Of a stretch of 64,000 bases of DNA, positions 20,571 through 32,416 are shown piece after piece. Positions within the stretch are counted from its first letter, which is position 1. Each line of letters begins with the position of its first letter. The stretch comes from Loripinus fragilis (lineage: Eukaryota; Mollusca; Bivalvia; Lucinida; Lucinidae), in assembly GCA_964019695.1 (NCBI GenBank), contig OZ026520.1, forward strand, positions 29,422,120 through 29,486,119. Reading direction: 5' to 3'. A program made the position numbers and the translations under genes. The notes below the pieces were generated by a model. It was not told the origin of the DNA and made no database searches. It worked only from the letters and a program-made list of their open reading frames with translations.

Positions 20571-23500
20571 GATATGCTAATGCAATCTATGGCGGGCCTT
20601 CAACAAAGTTAGAATTAGCTGATATATCAGGAGATGCAACTGCAACCATTCATGTGACTGATCAGCAAGTGTTAAAAGCTGCTGTGGTTGACGGTGTCAT
20701 TAGTATTTTTGAAACTAACATCCACATCATTGTGGGCCCCGAAGGCACTTTACTTGTTCCATATACAGTGAAAATTGTTACAGTGACATTGGACTTGCAT
20801 GGCACGGCAACGTTTAAAGAACTGGTTGTAGAAAACAAGGGTACCTTCAAAACCCATTCAACAACATTCACATCCATTCTTGGTAAAAATGGGATTGAGC
20901 CAAATAGTGAACCAGGATCATTGATTCTTTCTTCCATAAAACTGAAGTCGGGATCAAACTATCAGCCTGAAGGCTCTCTAAAATTGCAGTGTTGGACTAT
21001 TGACATGCAACGCTTAGTCGTGATGGAAACTGATTTTGTAGACATTGTAGCTGGTACAGTCAACTTGCAGCGAGGGGCAACTTTAAACGTACGTGGGAGA
21101 GCAAGTCCTAGTGACCCTATTGTTCCTGAGAATTCACATGGAATAGATAAAAATGGAGGAGCACATGCTGCCCAGGGTGGTGTAGGTTCAGGTAGCAGTA
21201 TTGACATTGCAGCACAACCATATGGAATTCTTTATAGGAAAGAGGATATGGAACAAACGGCAATGAGGTCTGGTTCTTCTGGAGGAGGAGGTGGTATGGG
21301 AGGAGGTTACATAAAAATTACAGCTGACGACTTCATACTTGATGGTATCCTACAGGCTTCTGGAGCTGACTCCACTGCTGGGGGTGGTGGTGGTGGTGGG
21401 AGTATTTATGTGCAAGTTAAACAACTGAAAGGTCTTGGTTCAATGGTTTCTGATGGTGGCTCTGTTACATGTCATGATTGTGGTGCTGGTAGTGGTGGCT
21501 ATATTGGAGTCAACATGGTGACGGATTCTTTCGAGGGAAAATATGCTGCTGCTGGGGGTACATCACCAGCTCCCAATGGTAATGGTGGTCCTGGATCTAT
21601 TTACACAGTTTCTGGTACAAATGGAGAAAAACTTATTGTAGACAATAGTAAAAGTAAACAGAAAATATTTTCCATGACACTAGAGGAAAGAGATCCAAAT
21701 ATTGAATTTGATTTTGTTGTTTTATATGATTATGCGAGACTACAGATTAAGGAAGATGGCAGAGAAACCTCAATTAAGATCAATAAAGTGGATGGGGATA
21801 GCACAGCAACTCTCATTATAAGGACAAATCAGACTGGTTATGTGGAGAGGGTTCCATCAACCACTGGCGCAAAGATGGATTCCAAATTGAAAATTAATCT
21901 TGAACTTCATCATGGAGGCGCATTCATTCTCTCAGAAAGGACAAGCATTCTTGGACTAGCAGACATTGCCCTTGATTTAGATGGAACTGTGAAAGGAGTT
22001 AAAGATATGATCCTTGGGACACAGAGAAATGCGAGAATTGGACCAAATGCCAGAATATTACCAAGTGAATATGCTGTTGTTGATGAAACTGCACCGAAAG
22101 TCTCTTTTGGGATTTTACAACTGGAGCCGGGAAGCGTTTGTGAATATGATCCTAACATTGGTGCACAAATATCCACTGGTTCTCTTAACTTGAAATTTGC
22201 TGCAAAAATAAAAGCTGATTACTTTGAAATAAACTCTTCAAACATTGATCTGGAATTAGAAAGTGAAATGAGTTGTTCAGGTGTTGATAGACCAGACTCT
22301 GACACAATGGATATTACTGATGGATCTGGTAAAGTTGGTGCTGTAGAAATTGGTGGTGCAGGTCATGGGGGAGAAGGTGGTGGCTCCAAAGATTTATCAG
22401 GCTCTCCTTATAATTCATTGTACTTTCCAGAGAAATCTGGAAGTCGTGGAACAGTCAAGGATGGTACCAAGCTGGGAGGAAAAGGAGGTGGAAGAATTCA
22501 TCTAAGGGTTGGGAGCCAGTTGATAAATGATGGTAAACTATCTGCTGATGGGGAACCAGCCAACTCTGAAGGTGGGGGAGGAAGTGGTGGAAGTATTCTT
22601 GTAGAAACCTATGATATTGAAGGATATGGTGAGATATCTAGTGCTGGTGGTCAAGGGTCAGGAATTAGTTCAGGAGGATCAGGTGGTCTCATAACAATAC
22701 TCAGCCAAAGTAAGAATCTGTTTGAGGGAGACTATACAGTCAATGGTGGTAAAGGTGGAACAGACACCCACAGTGCTGGTGGTGGAATGGTATATATTAG
22801 AGATGTCAGATATGGGAAAGAATATCACACATTGCTATTGGATAATCAAAACTTGCCACACAAAAACTCAACTATTGATGAAAAAGGAAAGCCAACACAT
22901 TATTTTAATGAAGTTCACATAACGAGAAATGCTGCTTTACATATGGCTGAAAACAATACTGGCCAGACAATTATCATTGATAAGTTGTTTGGGGATGGTA
23001 GTGGATTGGTACACATCCACAGAACCCAAACAGCTTTTATTGAATATGATACGACAACAAGGAAGGCATTGATCACAGGAATGAATTATATTGTGGATGC
23101 TGGAGCAGAGTTGCTTGTTCCTTCCATCGTTTATATATATGGGCATGGAGTTTACCTGAGTGGACAGACAGAACGCCGATCTAAAGCCATTTTCGGAACC
23201 CTGACGGGAGTTTCTGATCTAATTATTGGTTTTGATGGTGTACTTTACTTTGGAAATGAAAGCAACACTGCATTCAAAAAAGATGATGAATATCTATATG
23301 AGACGGGAGCAGGAGAAGTACAGTTTGGAACAATGGAATTAAGAGCTCGCTCTCAGTTTAAATTTGCTCCAGATACTGATGCAACAGTTAAAAGTGCTGA
23401 GATAAATGTCTTATTTGAAGCAATGGTTTCCGCTGAACATATTGTCATTCAGGCTGGTATTCTGAATATTGAGGCAGGGGCTACACTGTCAACCTCAGCT

Positions 23501-23606
23501 ATTGAAAGACCTGAAGACAACCGGGATGAGGAACTTGGTCGAGGCAATGATGCCACACAGAATGTTTCGGTAGGCACTGGAGGAGGCTATGCAACCTTTG
23601 GAGGAG
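20571..23606 (+). CDS. Exon 8: two complete modules plus the start of a third
   Basis: Completes Gly1652, encodes residues 1653-2663 and one base of Gly2664. The acceptor is ttttcctacag and the donor is gaggag before gtaaga; phase 1 both ends. Core 6 lies at about 21160-21610 (GGAHAAQGGVGSG, SSGGGGGMGGGYIKI, GILQASG, GGGGGGGSIYVQV, GGPGSIYTVSG) and core 7 at about 22320-22800 (GGAGHGGEGGG, SPYNSLYFPEKSGSRG, GKLSADG, GGGGSGGSILVE, GEISSAGG, GGGMVYIRD). Core 6 has an unusual CHDC pair where others have only Gly, and core 7 lacks the second GGRI. The third beta-rich half shows FNEVHITRNAALHM and FGDGSGLVHI. Confidence 0.95.
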
Positions 23607-23649
23607 GTAAGAATGAAGAAAACAGTCTTTGTCATTGGTCTAGTTGAAC

Positions 23650-24098
23650 ATTTTTTACTTAATTGCAATTACTTTCTAATCCTTCAGTTTAAACATAAGT
23701 TTTGGGTGCCTGCAATTACTTTCTAATCCTTCAGTTTAAACATAAGTTTTGGGTGCATGCAATTACTTTCTTATCCTTCAGTTTAAACATAAGTTTTGGG
23801 TGCTTGCAATTACTTTCTAATCCTTTAGTTTAAACATAAGTTTTGGGTGCTTGCAATTACTTTCTTATTCTTCAGTTTAAACATTAGTTTTGAGTGCTTG
23901 CAATTACTTTCTAATTCTTCAGTTTAAACCTAAGTTTGGGGTGCTTGCAATTACTGACTAATCCTTCAGTTTAAACATAAGTTTTGGGTGCTAATCCTTC
24001 ATTTAAACATAAGTTTTGGGTGCTTGCAATTACTTTCTAATCCTTCATTTAAACATAAGTTTTGGGTGTTTGCAATTACTTTCTAGTCCTTAACACTT
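23650..24098 (+). repeat. Minisatellite, about 47-bp unit
   Basis: The unit tgcaattactttctaatcct then tcagtttaaacataagtttt gggtgct repeats about nine times. Its text, aaacataagttttgggtgct, is close to the left flank of family E elements (aaacatgtgttttgggtgct), so it probably expanded from one. Confidence 0.85.
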
Positions 24099-24614
24099 GA
24101 GTTATTGCCCTTGTTTTAGTATATGCAATTATAATGCAAACCATATATTAGCTTTTTTATGTGATAATCTTCACATTTCATCAAAGTTATTATATTTAGC
24201 AATTTCTCAATATAGGCCATGATTGCCCAGTGCCTGTAGATAAGCATGGCAGTGTCAAAGTTTTACCCACCCCTTTGACCCAAACTAAGGGGTCAAAGGT
24301 CAAATGTTTGAATTTCGCAATAACTAATTCAATTGTCAATATTTTTAGCTGAAATTTTGCATGCAGGCAGAGCAGCAGTAGATATGAAACATATGAAAGG
24401 GGATTTTAGTTTGAAGGCATGGGTCCAAGCCCCTGGGGTGGACTTAGGGGGTGGAGTGGCGGCCAAAATTTAACTTTTTCAGAATATGGTCATGTTGCAT
24501 ATCAAACTAAAGCTGACAACGTTTGCAGCAATATGGTAGCAAATATTTTGCCCACAGACACACCCTTGTTGACAGTTATTTTGGACTTCGATTATTTGTG
24601 TTCTACTACAAATG

Positions 24615-24832
24615 TTAACCCGTATAAGCCTAGCGTCCTTTTTGTGGGACATAGGCAAACAGGGCAAACCCAGATCAGATGCTGCAGAATGGGGTGTCTG
24701 ATCAGGGTCTTCACAGTTTGCTCTATTAAAAATCAAATAAAAATGAAAACTGCCACCCATCAACCCATAAAACAGAAATGGACTGATCCAATTGATAAGA
24801 ATGGGAAATTTCATTCAGCTTAAATGGGTTAA
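24615..24832. mobile_element. Foldback element, family C3
   Basis: Ends ttaacccgtataagcct and agcttaaatgggttaa are inverse; the core pairs ccagatcagatgctgc with gtctgatcagggtct. Confidence 0.7.
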
Positions 24833-24963
24833 AAGGACGTATCTATGCATAGAGTCAGATAAGGCATCTTGAACATTTTCCATACTCCCAGTATGACAAC
24901 ATTTTTCTTATCATACCCAGTATCAGTCCTAGACTAATGATACGAAATCTGTCAGTCATATGA

Positions 24964-25166
24964 CTGGCCTCCAGATAAGAATGCGTAATTTTAGTTAAGA
25001 GTGTGTAACAAAAAAATGATTATATTTCTCAGACAAAACATATGTTGTAGGAAACAAAAGAACCATCTCAATGAGACTGTTCTATCGAGCACCCACAACA
25101 CATGTTAAAATTACTGGATAAGAAAATATTAGCAACTTTACACTCAAAAATTGTGTTTATCTTGAC
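24964..25166. mobile_element. Foldback element, family E
   Basis: Centre agaaccatctcaatgagact and outer arm ggcctccagataagaatgc. A second copy follows at 25208. Confidence 0.65.
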
Positions 25167-25207
25167 CTGTGATCCAGAAAGTACTTTGATGCCTGAATCT
25201 TGGCTGT

Positions 25208-25388
25208 TCACAGGTTTAGATAAACACAATTTTGGAGAGTAAAATGTAAATATTCTCTTTAACCTTCAGTTTTAACATATGCTTTGGTGCTCAAAAGAAC
25301 CGTCTCATTGAGACGATTCTTTTGAGTACCCACAATATATATTTTGGTTGAGAAATAAGGGAAAAAAATTGTTACACACTCTTAGCTG
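25208..25388. mobile_element. Foldback element, family E, ending 26 bases before exon 9
   Basis: Starts aggtttagataaacacaatt; centre aaaagaaccgtctcattgag then acgattcttttgag; ends acacactcttagctg. Confidence 0.7.
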
Positions 25389-25414
25389 TTAGATGCTGGT
25401 TCATTTCTCCACAG

Positions 25415-25655
25415 GGTACTACGATGAAGACAATAATTTGATAAGTGATGGCGGCAAATACTACGGAAGTCTCTATGATCCTATATATCGTGGGAGTCAT
25501 GGGGGTAGTGGGTCTTCAGGTACAGGTGGCCGCGGTGGTGGCTATGTTCGTTTGACAATTTCCTCGCACCTGCTCGTCGATGGTATCATTGATGTAGATG
25601 GTTCTCATGGCGACAGTGATTCAGGTGGTGGCTCAGGAGGAACAGTTGATATCAG
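25415..25655 (+). CDS. Exon 9: first half of glycine core 8
   Basis: Completes Gly2664, encodes residues 2665-2743 and two bases of Ser2744. The acceptor is tctccacag and the donor is atcag before gtacag; phase 1 in, phase 2 out. It reads YYDEDNNLISDGGKYYGSLY, DPIYRGSHGGSGSSGTGGRG, GGYVRLTI, LLVDGIIDVDGS and DSGGGSGGTVDI. The intron just upstream is phase 1 within the HGGxGG linker, as before exons 13, 18 and 20. Confidence 0.92.
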
Positions 25656-26361
25656 GTACAGACAAATAGCTATATTTATACTGAGAGAAAAAAGTTAAGC
25701 AATATACTTTGGGGATTCATAGTTTAGAAGAAATAGGAATTATAATTTCATAATATCAAAAATATATGTTGACAAACATTTACTATGACATTAACCGGTC
25801 GACATTTCACATAATGTAAAGTCTTATTTTAAGTCCCTTTGTTAGAGCAGCTTATCTGGCAATAGTGGGAATAGTTTTCTTCTAAAAGTTTGATTTTTCC
25901 GTTAAATGTTTAGACCTTAAACCAAAAAAGTGAAAAATTGTTTAAAACCGAATGTTCTGTTCACCCTTTTTGTACAGTTTTTAGTTGAAAATTGTACTTT
26001 TTCAAATTACCTCCCTTTCAATAAAATAGCGTTTGAACAGCAATTCAAATCCTCCCTATAAACTCGGAATTTGTTTCTTTTGACCTCTTGCATGTAGCCA
26101 TTAGATCATTTTCAAACATCTGACATGTTGGCGCACCTGCAAATAAAAAAGATCTAATGCTTAAAAGATCACCTATGGGAAAACTTATTATAACTGATTG
26201 CTAAATTTTTTTACCTCAGTATACTTTATATTTAAGTGCACTTCAGACTAGATTTTTTGATGGAAGCAAAAACAATATGAACCCTGATCAGACTGCTCCC
26301 AAGGTTTGTTTGCAATATAGGCTAAAGTTGTGTCTAGCAGGCTAAGGATAATAGTGAAAAT
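25656..26361. other. Intron stretch without recognised element
   Basis: AT-rich; a short fragment with the tatgaaccctgatcagactgctcc-type core lies near 26275. No coding signal. Confidence 0.45.
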
Positions 26362-26600
26362 TAGCCAGGCCCCATAGCACAGTCGATAATGTGTCTGACT
26401 GCATGCATATCTAGGGGTCATGAGGTCAGTCCCGGCCCGGTCCCACACTTTTGTTGAAATTGATCATGAAATAATTTCTGTGGTCATTCTTCTACTTCCC
26501 CTGATTCAAGAAGGGTTGTTTTCAGTTACAAGCAAAAGTATGTGCACAAAGCACTGGTTGATTGCTAAGTCAAGTTTGCCGAGGAAAAAAGTGTAATAAT
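26362..26600 (+). mobile_element. tRNA-derived SINE, family 2, diverged
   Basis: Corresponds to the complete copies at 27014 and 60630: tagcacagtcgataatgtg A box, aggtcagtcccggcccggtc B-box region, then ttgatcatgaaataatttct and agaagggttgttttcagtta. Confidence 0.75.
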
Positions 26601-26602
26601 AT

Positions 26603-26839
26603 GAGCCATGGCATGAGATATCCAACAGTGTGGTATGTGCGACCAGCAAAGCCTCAGATCAGCGATCGCATAGGCGCAGTCTGATCAGTGCCTTTGCTAG
26701 TTGCTTGAGTATTCAATGATTGTTAAGCTACTGACCCAACATCATTTTAAGTTTCTAAGCTTAAAACAAGGCTCTACAGGCTCATCAGAGTCTACACATG
26801 TCAAAAAACCACATTGTTGGAAATCACATGCACTGGCTC
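26603..26839. mobile_element. MITE family B
   Basis: Ends gagccatggcatgagatat and gaaatcacatgcactggctc are inverse; inner hairpin cctcagatcagcgatcgc. Confidence 0.75.
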
Positions 26840-27013
26840 ATATGGTGAACTGAGTGTCTCTGTTGTCCTCATGGCAAACAAACAAACCAAACAGTGAGGT
26901 GAAACAATTACCTGATTACCATATTAAACCTAATGAGAGAGCACATGCTCCTATAAGCACATAGTGAGTACATAATGAGTTGTTGCACCCTATGAATTTC
27001 TGATTTCCAATCA

Positions 27014-27340
27014 TCTTTACCGGGCCGCGTAGCACAGTCGGTAACGAGTCTGGCTACAGAGGCGTGTCTGACTGCAGATACAGGGGTCCTAAGTGCGATC
27101 CCAGCCCGGTCCCATACTTTCGTGCAGATTGATTGTAAAATTATTTCTGCCGTCATTCTCCCCCCTTCCGCTGAATCATTCAACAAGGGTTGTTGTCAGT
27201 TACAAGCGAAGTATGTGCACGAAGTACTGATTAACTGCTTGTTCAAGCTTGCCCAGGAAAAAGTGTGGTTAGGTGAACTGACCATCCCGCCATGACCATA
27301 GCTGTTGACTTGAGACGTAAAGCAACAAAACAAACAAACA
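27014..27340 (+). mobile_element. tRNA-derived SINE, family 2, with 11-bp target-site duplication
   Basis: Head gggccgcgtagcacagtcgg carries the A box; the B box is degenerate (agtgcgatcccagcc). The tail ends gacgtaaagcaacaaaacaa. Direct repeat atttccaatca at 27003-27013 and 27341-27351. Confidence 0.88.
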
Positions 27341-27394
27341 ATTTCCAATCAATATTATGGCACAATTTCTTATTGTTATTGATGATAATCAGCC

Positions 27395-27465
27395 TGGATC
27401 CTGACCAGCTTGCTTCATCAGAAGCCAGCTGATCAGGATCTACACTGGTCTCTGAAGAGATTATA
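27395..27465. repeat. Hairpin with family C-like core
   Basis: cagcctggatcctgaccagc pairs imperfectly with gctgatcaggatctacactg. Confidence 0.5.
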
Positions 27466-27879
27466 GAATGATGAGAGTTATGTGGTCATCATTGTGCTTA
27501 TCATATGACGTTGAGTCTTGGAGTGAAATGACGCCATGCAACAAAATCAATAAACCACTTGTAGTTTACAGATTTTTGGGAAAATAACAACGCTGCATAC
27601 ATAATGGCAAAATCTTATCTTTTTTATGCCAGAAATGGGATTTCAAAGTAATCTTAATGTGATATTAAACTCCTTGTGAAAAAGCGATAATATGCTCGGC
27701 AAGCCTGCCATTTTATCCTTTTCCTCAACTCGTTTAATAAGTTCAATAAAACATGAGCACTCATGTAAGATCCTCTATTTAACCCTTGTCTTGCTGAACC
27801 CTGATTTATTTTCTCTCTTTTGAAAACGCCCTATATCCAGATCAGCTTGTTTCTGATGAAGCCTATAGATCAGGTTCTC

Positions 27880-28065
27880 ACAGGTTTAGATAAACAAAAA
27901 TTTTCAGTGTAAAATTGTAAATATTGTTTTCCCATCAATTTTAACATACGTTTTGGGTGCTCAAAAGAACCATCTCATTGAGACGGTTCTTTTGAGTACC
28001 CACAACATATGTTTTGGTTGAGAAATAAGAAAATTAAATTTTCGTGACACACTCTTAACTAAAGT
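27880..28065. mobile_element. Foldback element, family E
   Basis: aggtttagataaacaaaaat at left; centre agaaccatctcattgagacg and gttcttttgag; right cacactcttaac. Confidence 0.7.
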
Positions 28066-28146
28066 CATGGGTTCTGCACTGTTTCCAACACTGATTGGTA
28101 AAAAAACATGCTTAACACTGGAATACTGCAGGTTTATAGGATAGAA

Positions 28147-28570
28147 ATTGACAAGTGTAGACTCAGATGAGTCTGTGCAGCCTCCTTTGAAGCTCAGAAA
28201 CTCCAAAAGATATTCAGTCAGCGTCTTAACAGTCATTGAATGTTCAACCCACTAGCAAAGGGAGCGCAGTGGCTCAGTGGTAAAGTTCTTGATTCGAGAC
28301 CAAGAGGCTGCAGGTTCAAGCCTCACCAGCGTCACTGTCTTATGGTCCTTGAGCAAGACACATTTATCCTAGCTTAGTACTCAGGTTCAACCCAGGAAGA
28401 CCCGTCTCTGTTTAACTGAAAGATTGTTGATGGGATGTAAAGAATCAAATCAAACAAGCAAACAAACCCCACTAGCAAAGGCTCTGATCCGACTGGGTAT
28501 ATGCACAGGCTGATCTGAGGCTTGCTGGTCTCACATACCACATTTTTGGAAATCTCATGTGACGGCTCAT
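28147..28570 (-). mobile_element. MITE family B (reverse), split by a SINE
   Basis: Left part from about 28147 to 28260 (acaagtgtagactcagatga onward) and right part 28481-28570 (ggctctgatccgactggg to ctcatgtgacggctc) join into one family B element once the SINE and one target repeat are removed. Its extreme left end is not intact. Ends 37 bases before exon 10. Confidence 0.75.
28261..28467 (+). mobile_element. tRNA-derived SINE, family 1, nested, with 13-bp target-site duplication
   Basis: Begins ggagcgcagtggctcagt and ends aatcaaacaagcaaacaaa; flanked by cccactagcaaag at 28248-28260 and 28468-28480, identical. Confidence 0.92.
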
Positions 28571-28607
28571 ATGGTATATAATGGCTAACTCATTTTCATT
28601 TTGACAG

Positions 28608-28805
28608 CTCCTATAACCTTGAAGGTCACGGCTCTATACATTCTGTTGGTGGAGATGGTGCCTGTGGCGGCGCAGGGGGCAGAATTTCTATCAGTCTCGA
28701 GACACAGAGCTACTATTTTGGAACTACTCAAGCGCTTGGAGGACATGGTACAGGATATTACCTATCATCTGGGGGACCCGGATCAGTATATATAATAGAT
28801 AAACG
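28608..28805 (+). CDS. Exon 10: second half of glycine core 8
   Basis: Completes Ser2744, encodes residues 2745-2809 and two bases of Arg2810. The acceptor is ttttgacag and the donor is aaacg before gtaagt; phase 2 both ends. It reads SYNLEGHGSIHSVGGDG, ACGGAGGRISISLE and SSGGPGSVYIIDK. The Cys within the Gly run is unusual. The Arg-codon intron immediately before the next (I/L)DN motif recurs between exons 18 and 19. Confidence 0.92.
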
Positions 28806-29299
28806 GTAAGTATGGAAATTCTTTTATCCGTCATCTAGGAGACCCAGATCAGTAAATGTAATAATAAACTGGTCAAAATTAATTTAGCCCCACTGGAAAT
28901 TCTCCCATAGACTTATTGTAAGTACATTCATGTTTGATTTATCATAAAATTTTACTGAAAAAAGATTTTCTGATAAGATTTCCAGCGAAATAGCAGCAAT
29001 GTTTCTTCTCAACGTGTGCTAGGTATCACTTTTATTTATAACGTGAGTGAAGTTAGAACTTCAACTACCTTCGATATTTTTTGAATAAACATTTACATTA
29101 TGGCTATTGAAAAAATTGACATGGGGTTTAATTTGATTTGACCAGTTTACATAAAGTTTAAGTATTGAATTGGAATATCTCTCATTTATCATGTCATGCA
29201 TTTTATCTGAGAGTGGTATTAAGCCATGTAATAAAATCAATAAACATAAACTACTAGTGGTATGCAGATTTAGTTATGTCTTGTAATGACATCCATAAC
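28806..29299. other. Intron stretch without recognised element
   Basis: Near 28840 the text gagacccagatcagtaaatg resembles the end of exon 10 (ggacccggatcagtatata), which may be chance. Otherwise nothing assignable. Confidence 0.4.
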
Positions 29300-29835
29300 G
29301 ATGAAGGTTCCCCATGATACCCTCTTCTAAAATTGCATAAATGGTTCCGCTCCACTGAGCATGAGGGCAGCCAGAGCTCCAGTTAAGAAATCTTTTAAAT
29401 GACATCTCCTGAACCACTGGCCCAAATTCAGAATAATTTCACATAATTGTTTCTTATAATGCCCTCTACCAAATCACATAGATGGTTCTGCTCCGATAAA
29501 CAAAATGGCTGCCATAGCTCTAGGTAAGGCATTTCCTCCTGAACCACTGGTCCAAGTTCAAAATAATTTCACAGAATTGTTCCTCATGATGCCTTCTACC
29601 AAGATTAAACATGGTTTCACTACACAGAACAAATGATCTGTCAGAGCTTTAGTTAAGTATGTTGTTAAATTGCATTTCCTCCTGAAACACTGCTCAAAAT
29701 TCAAATAATTTCACAGAATTGTTCCTCATGATGCACTCTACCAAAAATTTACAAATGGTTCCACTCCACCAATCAAATGGGCTGCCAGAGCTCTAGATGA
29801 GAATGTCTTTAAACAAAATCTCCTACTGAACCACT
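29300..29835 (+). repeat. Tandem repeat, about 118-bp unit, four to five copies
   Basis: Marked by aatttcacagaattgttcct, ctaccaaa and tcctgaaccactg recurring near 29330, 29450, 29570 and 29710. Confidence 0.75.
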
Positions 29836-30706
29836 TTCCAAATCATTTCTTTGTAAGGGAGACAAATCTTACAAATGTGCATGTATTTGTAGAGAGTTTT
29901 TACCTTGATTCTGGGAAGATGGATTTTCCAATACAGATAGCTACAATAAGGATGGGTTTATCCATTATATGTTATATGGGACCACAGGTAGACTTTCCTA
30001 ACAAATATGTACTTCTGTCTATCTCTGAAAATTGCATTTATCTTAGCAAACAGTGCAGACCCTGATGAAATGCAGATTACCAAACTACCCTTTTAGGGGT
30101 TTCCAGTATACAAAGGGTTTATTCCCATTTTCAGATGATTTCAATCAAGTTTTGGGTCAAAAGTGGCCTGTCCAATGGGTCAAATGTTTAGGCTTATTTT
30201 GGGACAGCATAAAAAATATTTTTGTCTGAAATGACTAGGCCCAATAGAGCCTTGATATTATGTTTGTAGCATCATCTAGTGAACCTTTACCAAGTTTGTT
30301 CAAATGTTTTACTTATTTAGGTTCTACATACTGTTAGTTTTGTCAACATAACCCATATGAAATCTTATTGAAACTGCTGATCTATCAAAATTTATAGCTG
30401 GACTTTGAGTGGAGCTATTCTTTCCTCTACCTTTTTAAACTGTCATTCTCATGTGAGCGACTCAGTCTTGTTTTAAATTATTTTGGAAATACTATCAGAG
30501 TGTCAAACAGTTTGAATCCAGATCAGGCCCAACATTATATTACAAGTACATGTAACGTAACAAACCCTTCACGATGGAAGAGAGGTTGTCAACTTTACAA
30601 ATGTAACAAACAGCTATACATATATATAAATCTAATTCCACATTTGAAATGCAGAGGAACATCTTTTTTAAAGATATTTCTTGTTTGAAGTGGTTATTTT
30701 TTCTAG
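29836..30706. other. Intron stretch, mostly unassigned
   Basis: A weak family C2 fragment (gtttgaatccagatcaggccc) lies at 30500-30535. No exon signal before the acceptor at 30706. Confidence 0.4.
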
Positions 30707-31271
30707 GTATGGTGCTATTTATGAACAGTTCCATCTTGACAATAGAGAAAAAGACTGGGACAAATATTACGTCTTAGATGAAGGGGCTAAACTTTCTTAT
30801 TACTTTGACGAAATCCATCTCACAAGAAATGCTTCCCTGCGAATGAAGACTGGAGATGGTCAGAACAGAACTGTGAAAGTCAACAAGTTTTATGGCGATG
30901 GATCTGGCAGAATGCACACAGTAGCTGGACACACAGCATTCTATGAGGAATATCAAACACAAACGAAATATCCTGTAAATATCTGGCTTGATGATGGATC
31001 CAAGGCCTACATGGCGCCTTTAGTTTACATCCTAGGCCAGGGAAAGATCGCCTTCAGATGGAACGGGCAAACCATCTATCTTAGATACCTGCGTATTGTA
31101 CCGGGAAGGGTTATTGAGATTGATCAAAATGCTATGACAAGCTACATGGAAGGCGATGAATACAAGAGAGGTACACCAGGAGCTTTCACATTCGCTGGCT
31201 TTGAGCTGGGAAAGGGTGCTACACTTCAGTTGCCACCCCCAATGGAAGGCAAAATGACAGCAGGCTTAGTG
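30707..31271 (+). CDS. Exon 11: beta-rich half of module 9
   Basis: Completes Arg2810 and encodes residues 2811-2998. The acceptor is tttttctag and the donor is ttagtg before gtaagt; phase 2 in, phase 0 out. It is a full example of the non-glycine half: YEQFHLDN, YYFDEIHLTRNASLRM, VKVNKFYGDGSGRMH, PLVYILGQGKIAF, GTPGAFTFAGFELGKGATL. NAS and NRT sequons are present. Codon third positions look more varied than in exons 3, 8 and 18 (not counted). Confidence 0.95.
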
Positions 31272-31345
31272 GTAAGTAATATTATCAGTCACCCCTAATA
31301 TTAACTGAATTGTTTCAACATAACCTAATACACGCTTACCATTAA

Positions 31346-31641
31346 AAACAACTGCTCTATGAAGAAAATCAAAAATCGGGAAATGTCATGCAACAGCCTA
31401 TAGATTCCTGCGTTTTTGGTATAAATACGAGCTCAGAAAGTATTCTCATTAGGTCATATTTACTTTTCGCGCAATAAACACGTTCCTGTCAAATTTTGGT
31501 ACACCTATTTTACGCGAAACGTAAATCTGACAAAACGAGAGAACTTTCTGACCTCAGATTTATACCATTAACGTAGGAATGCATAGTCTGTTGCATGACA
31601 TTCCCCGATTTTTGATTCTCTTCCTGGAGGAATTGTTTTTA
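31346..31641. mobile_element. TIR element, family N
   Basis: Arms aaaatcaaaaatcgggaaat then gtcatgcaacag match in inverse ctgttgcatgacattccccg then atttttgattct. No coding sequence. Confidence 0.8.
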
Positions 31642-31824
31642 ATATTCAACCAGATGTTGGGCATTCAAGCATTTGGTAGGCGTGCTAATAAACGTTTCCT
31701 TTCTCATGGCATGTTACCTTTATCAGGTCATGATGACGTTGCACTTTTTGAATGACGTCGCTAATGACGCTGAATCAACACAAAAATCCAAAACTAGTTT
31801 GAAGAGTGTTCAACAATGGGTAAA

Positions 31825-31990
31825 CTAATAAATAGAATACCAGGTTTGCTTCACTTGATATCAAGTTTACCAGGCTCGGCTTTGAGAATGCATGTTGAAT
31901 CGCTCGGCAAGCCTCGTGATGTCAACAAGCGCCCTCAAAGCCTTGCCTCGTAAACTTGATATCAAAAGACACTCACCTAGTATTCTCATA
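31825..31990. repeat. Inverted repeat
   Basis: acttgatatcaagtttacca and ggctcggctttgag are matched in inverse by ctcaaagccttgcc and gtaaacttgatatcaa. Confidence 0.65.
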
Positions 31991-32385
31991 TTATCAGGTA
32001 CCTCTCATATTAAGTGGTGCCTGATAAACCATCTCCTTCATTGCATATACCAATTGGGTAAAACTTTTCTGTTTCCTGCTATTGAGAGCAAAATTTTACA
32101 AATTGGGCAATGCTATTCCATAGACTTCAGTGGCTGATCCAGATTGGGTTCCCCTCCCTGCTCCCTGTTTTCAAATATCCTTTGAAAATGAAATAAGTTG
32201 GTCTAACTGAGACCAAATTATTTCATTTTTATGGGATATATTTGAAAAATGAGATAAAATCAGCAAAGCGAACCCCCAGAACCTTTATTTATATGAACCC
32301 CCTTTCCAGAAATCCTGGATCCGCCCCTGAGAAGCATACATGTTTCTACTTGACAATTTAGTTTGTTTTAAGTAGAGAAAAAAGT

Positions 32386-32416
<31 letters not shown>

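Noticed and set aside
23650..24098. CRISPR-like array
   Set aside because: The repeats are head-to-tail with no unique spacers, in a eukaryotic intron; it is a minisatellite. The same applies to 9950-10450 and 14340-14945.
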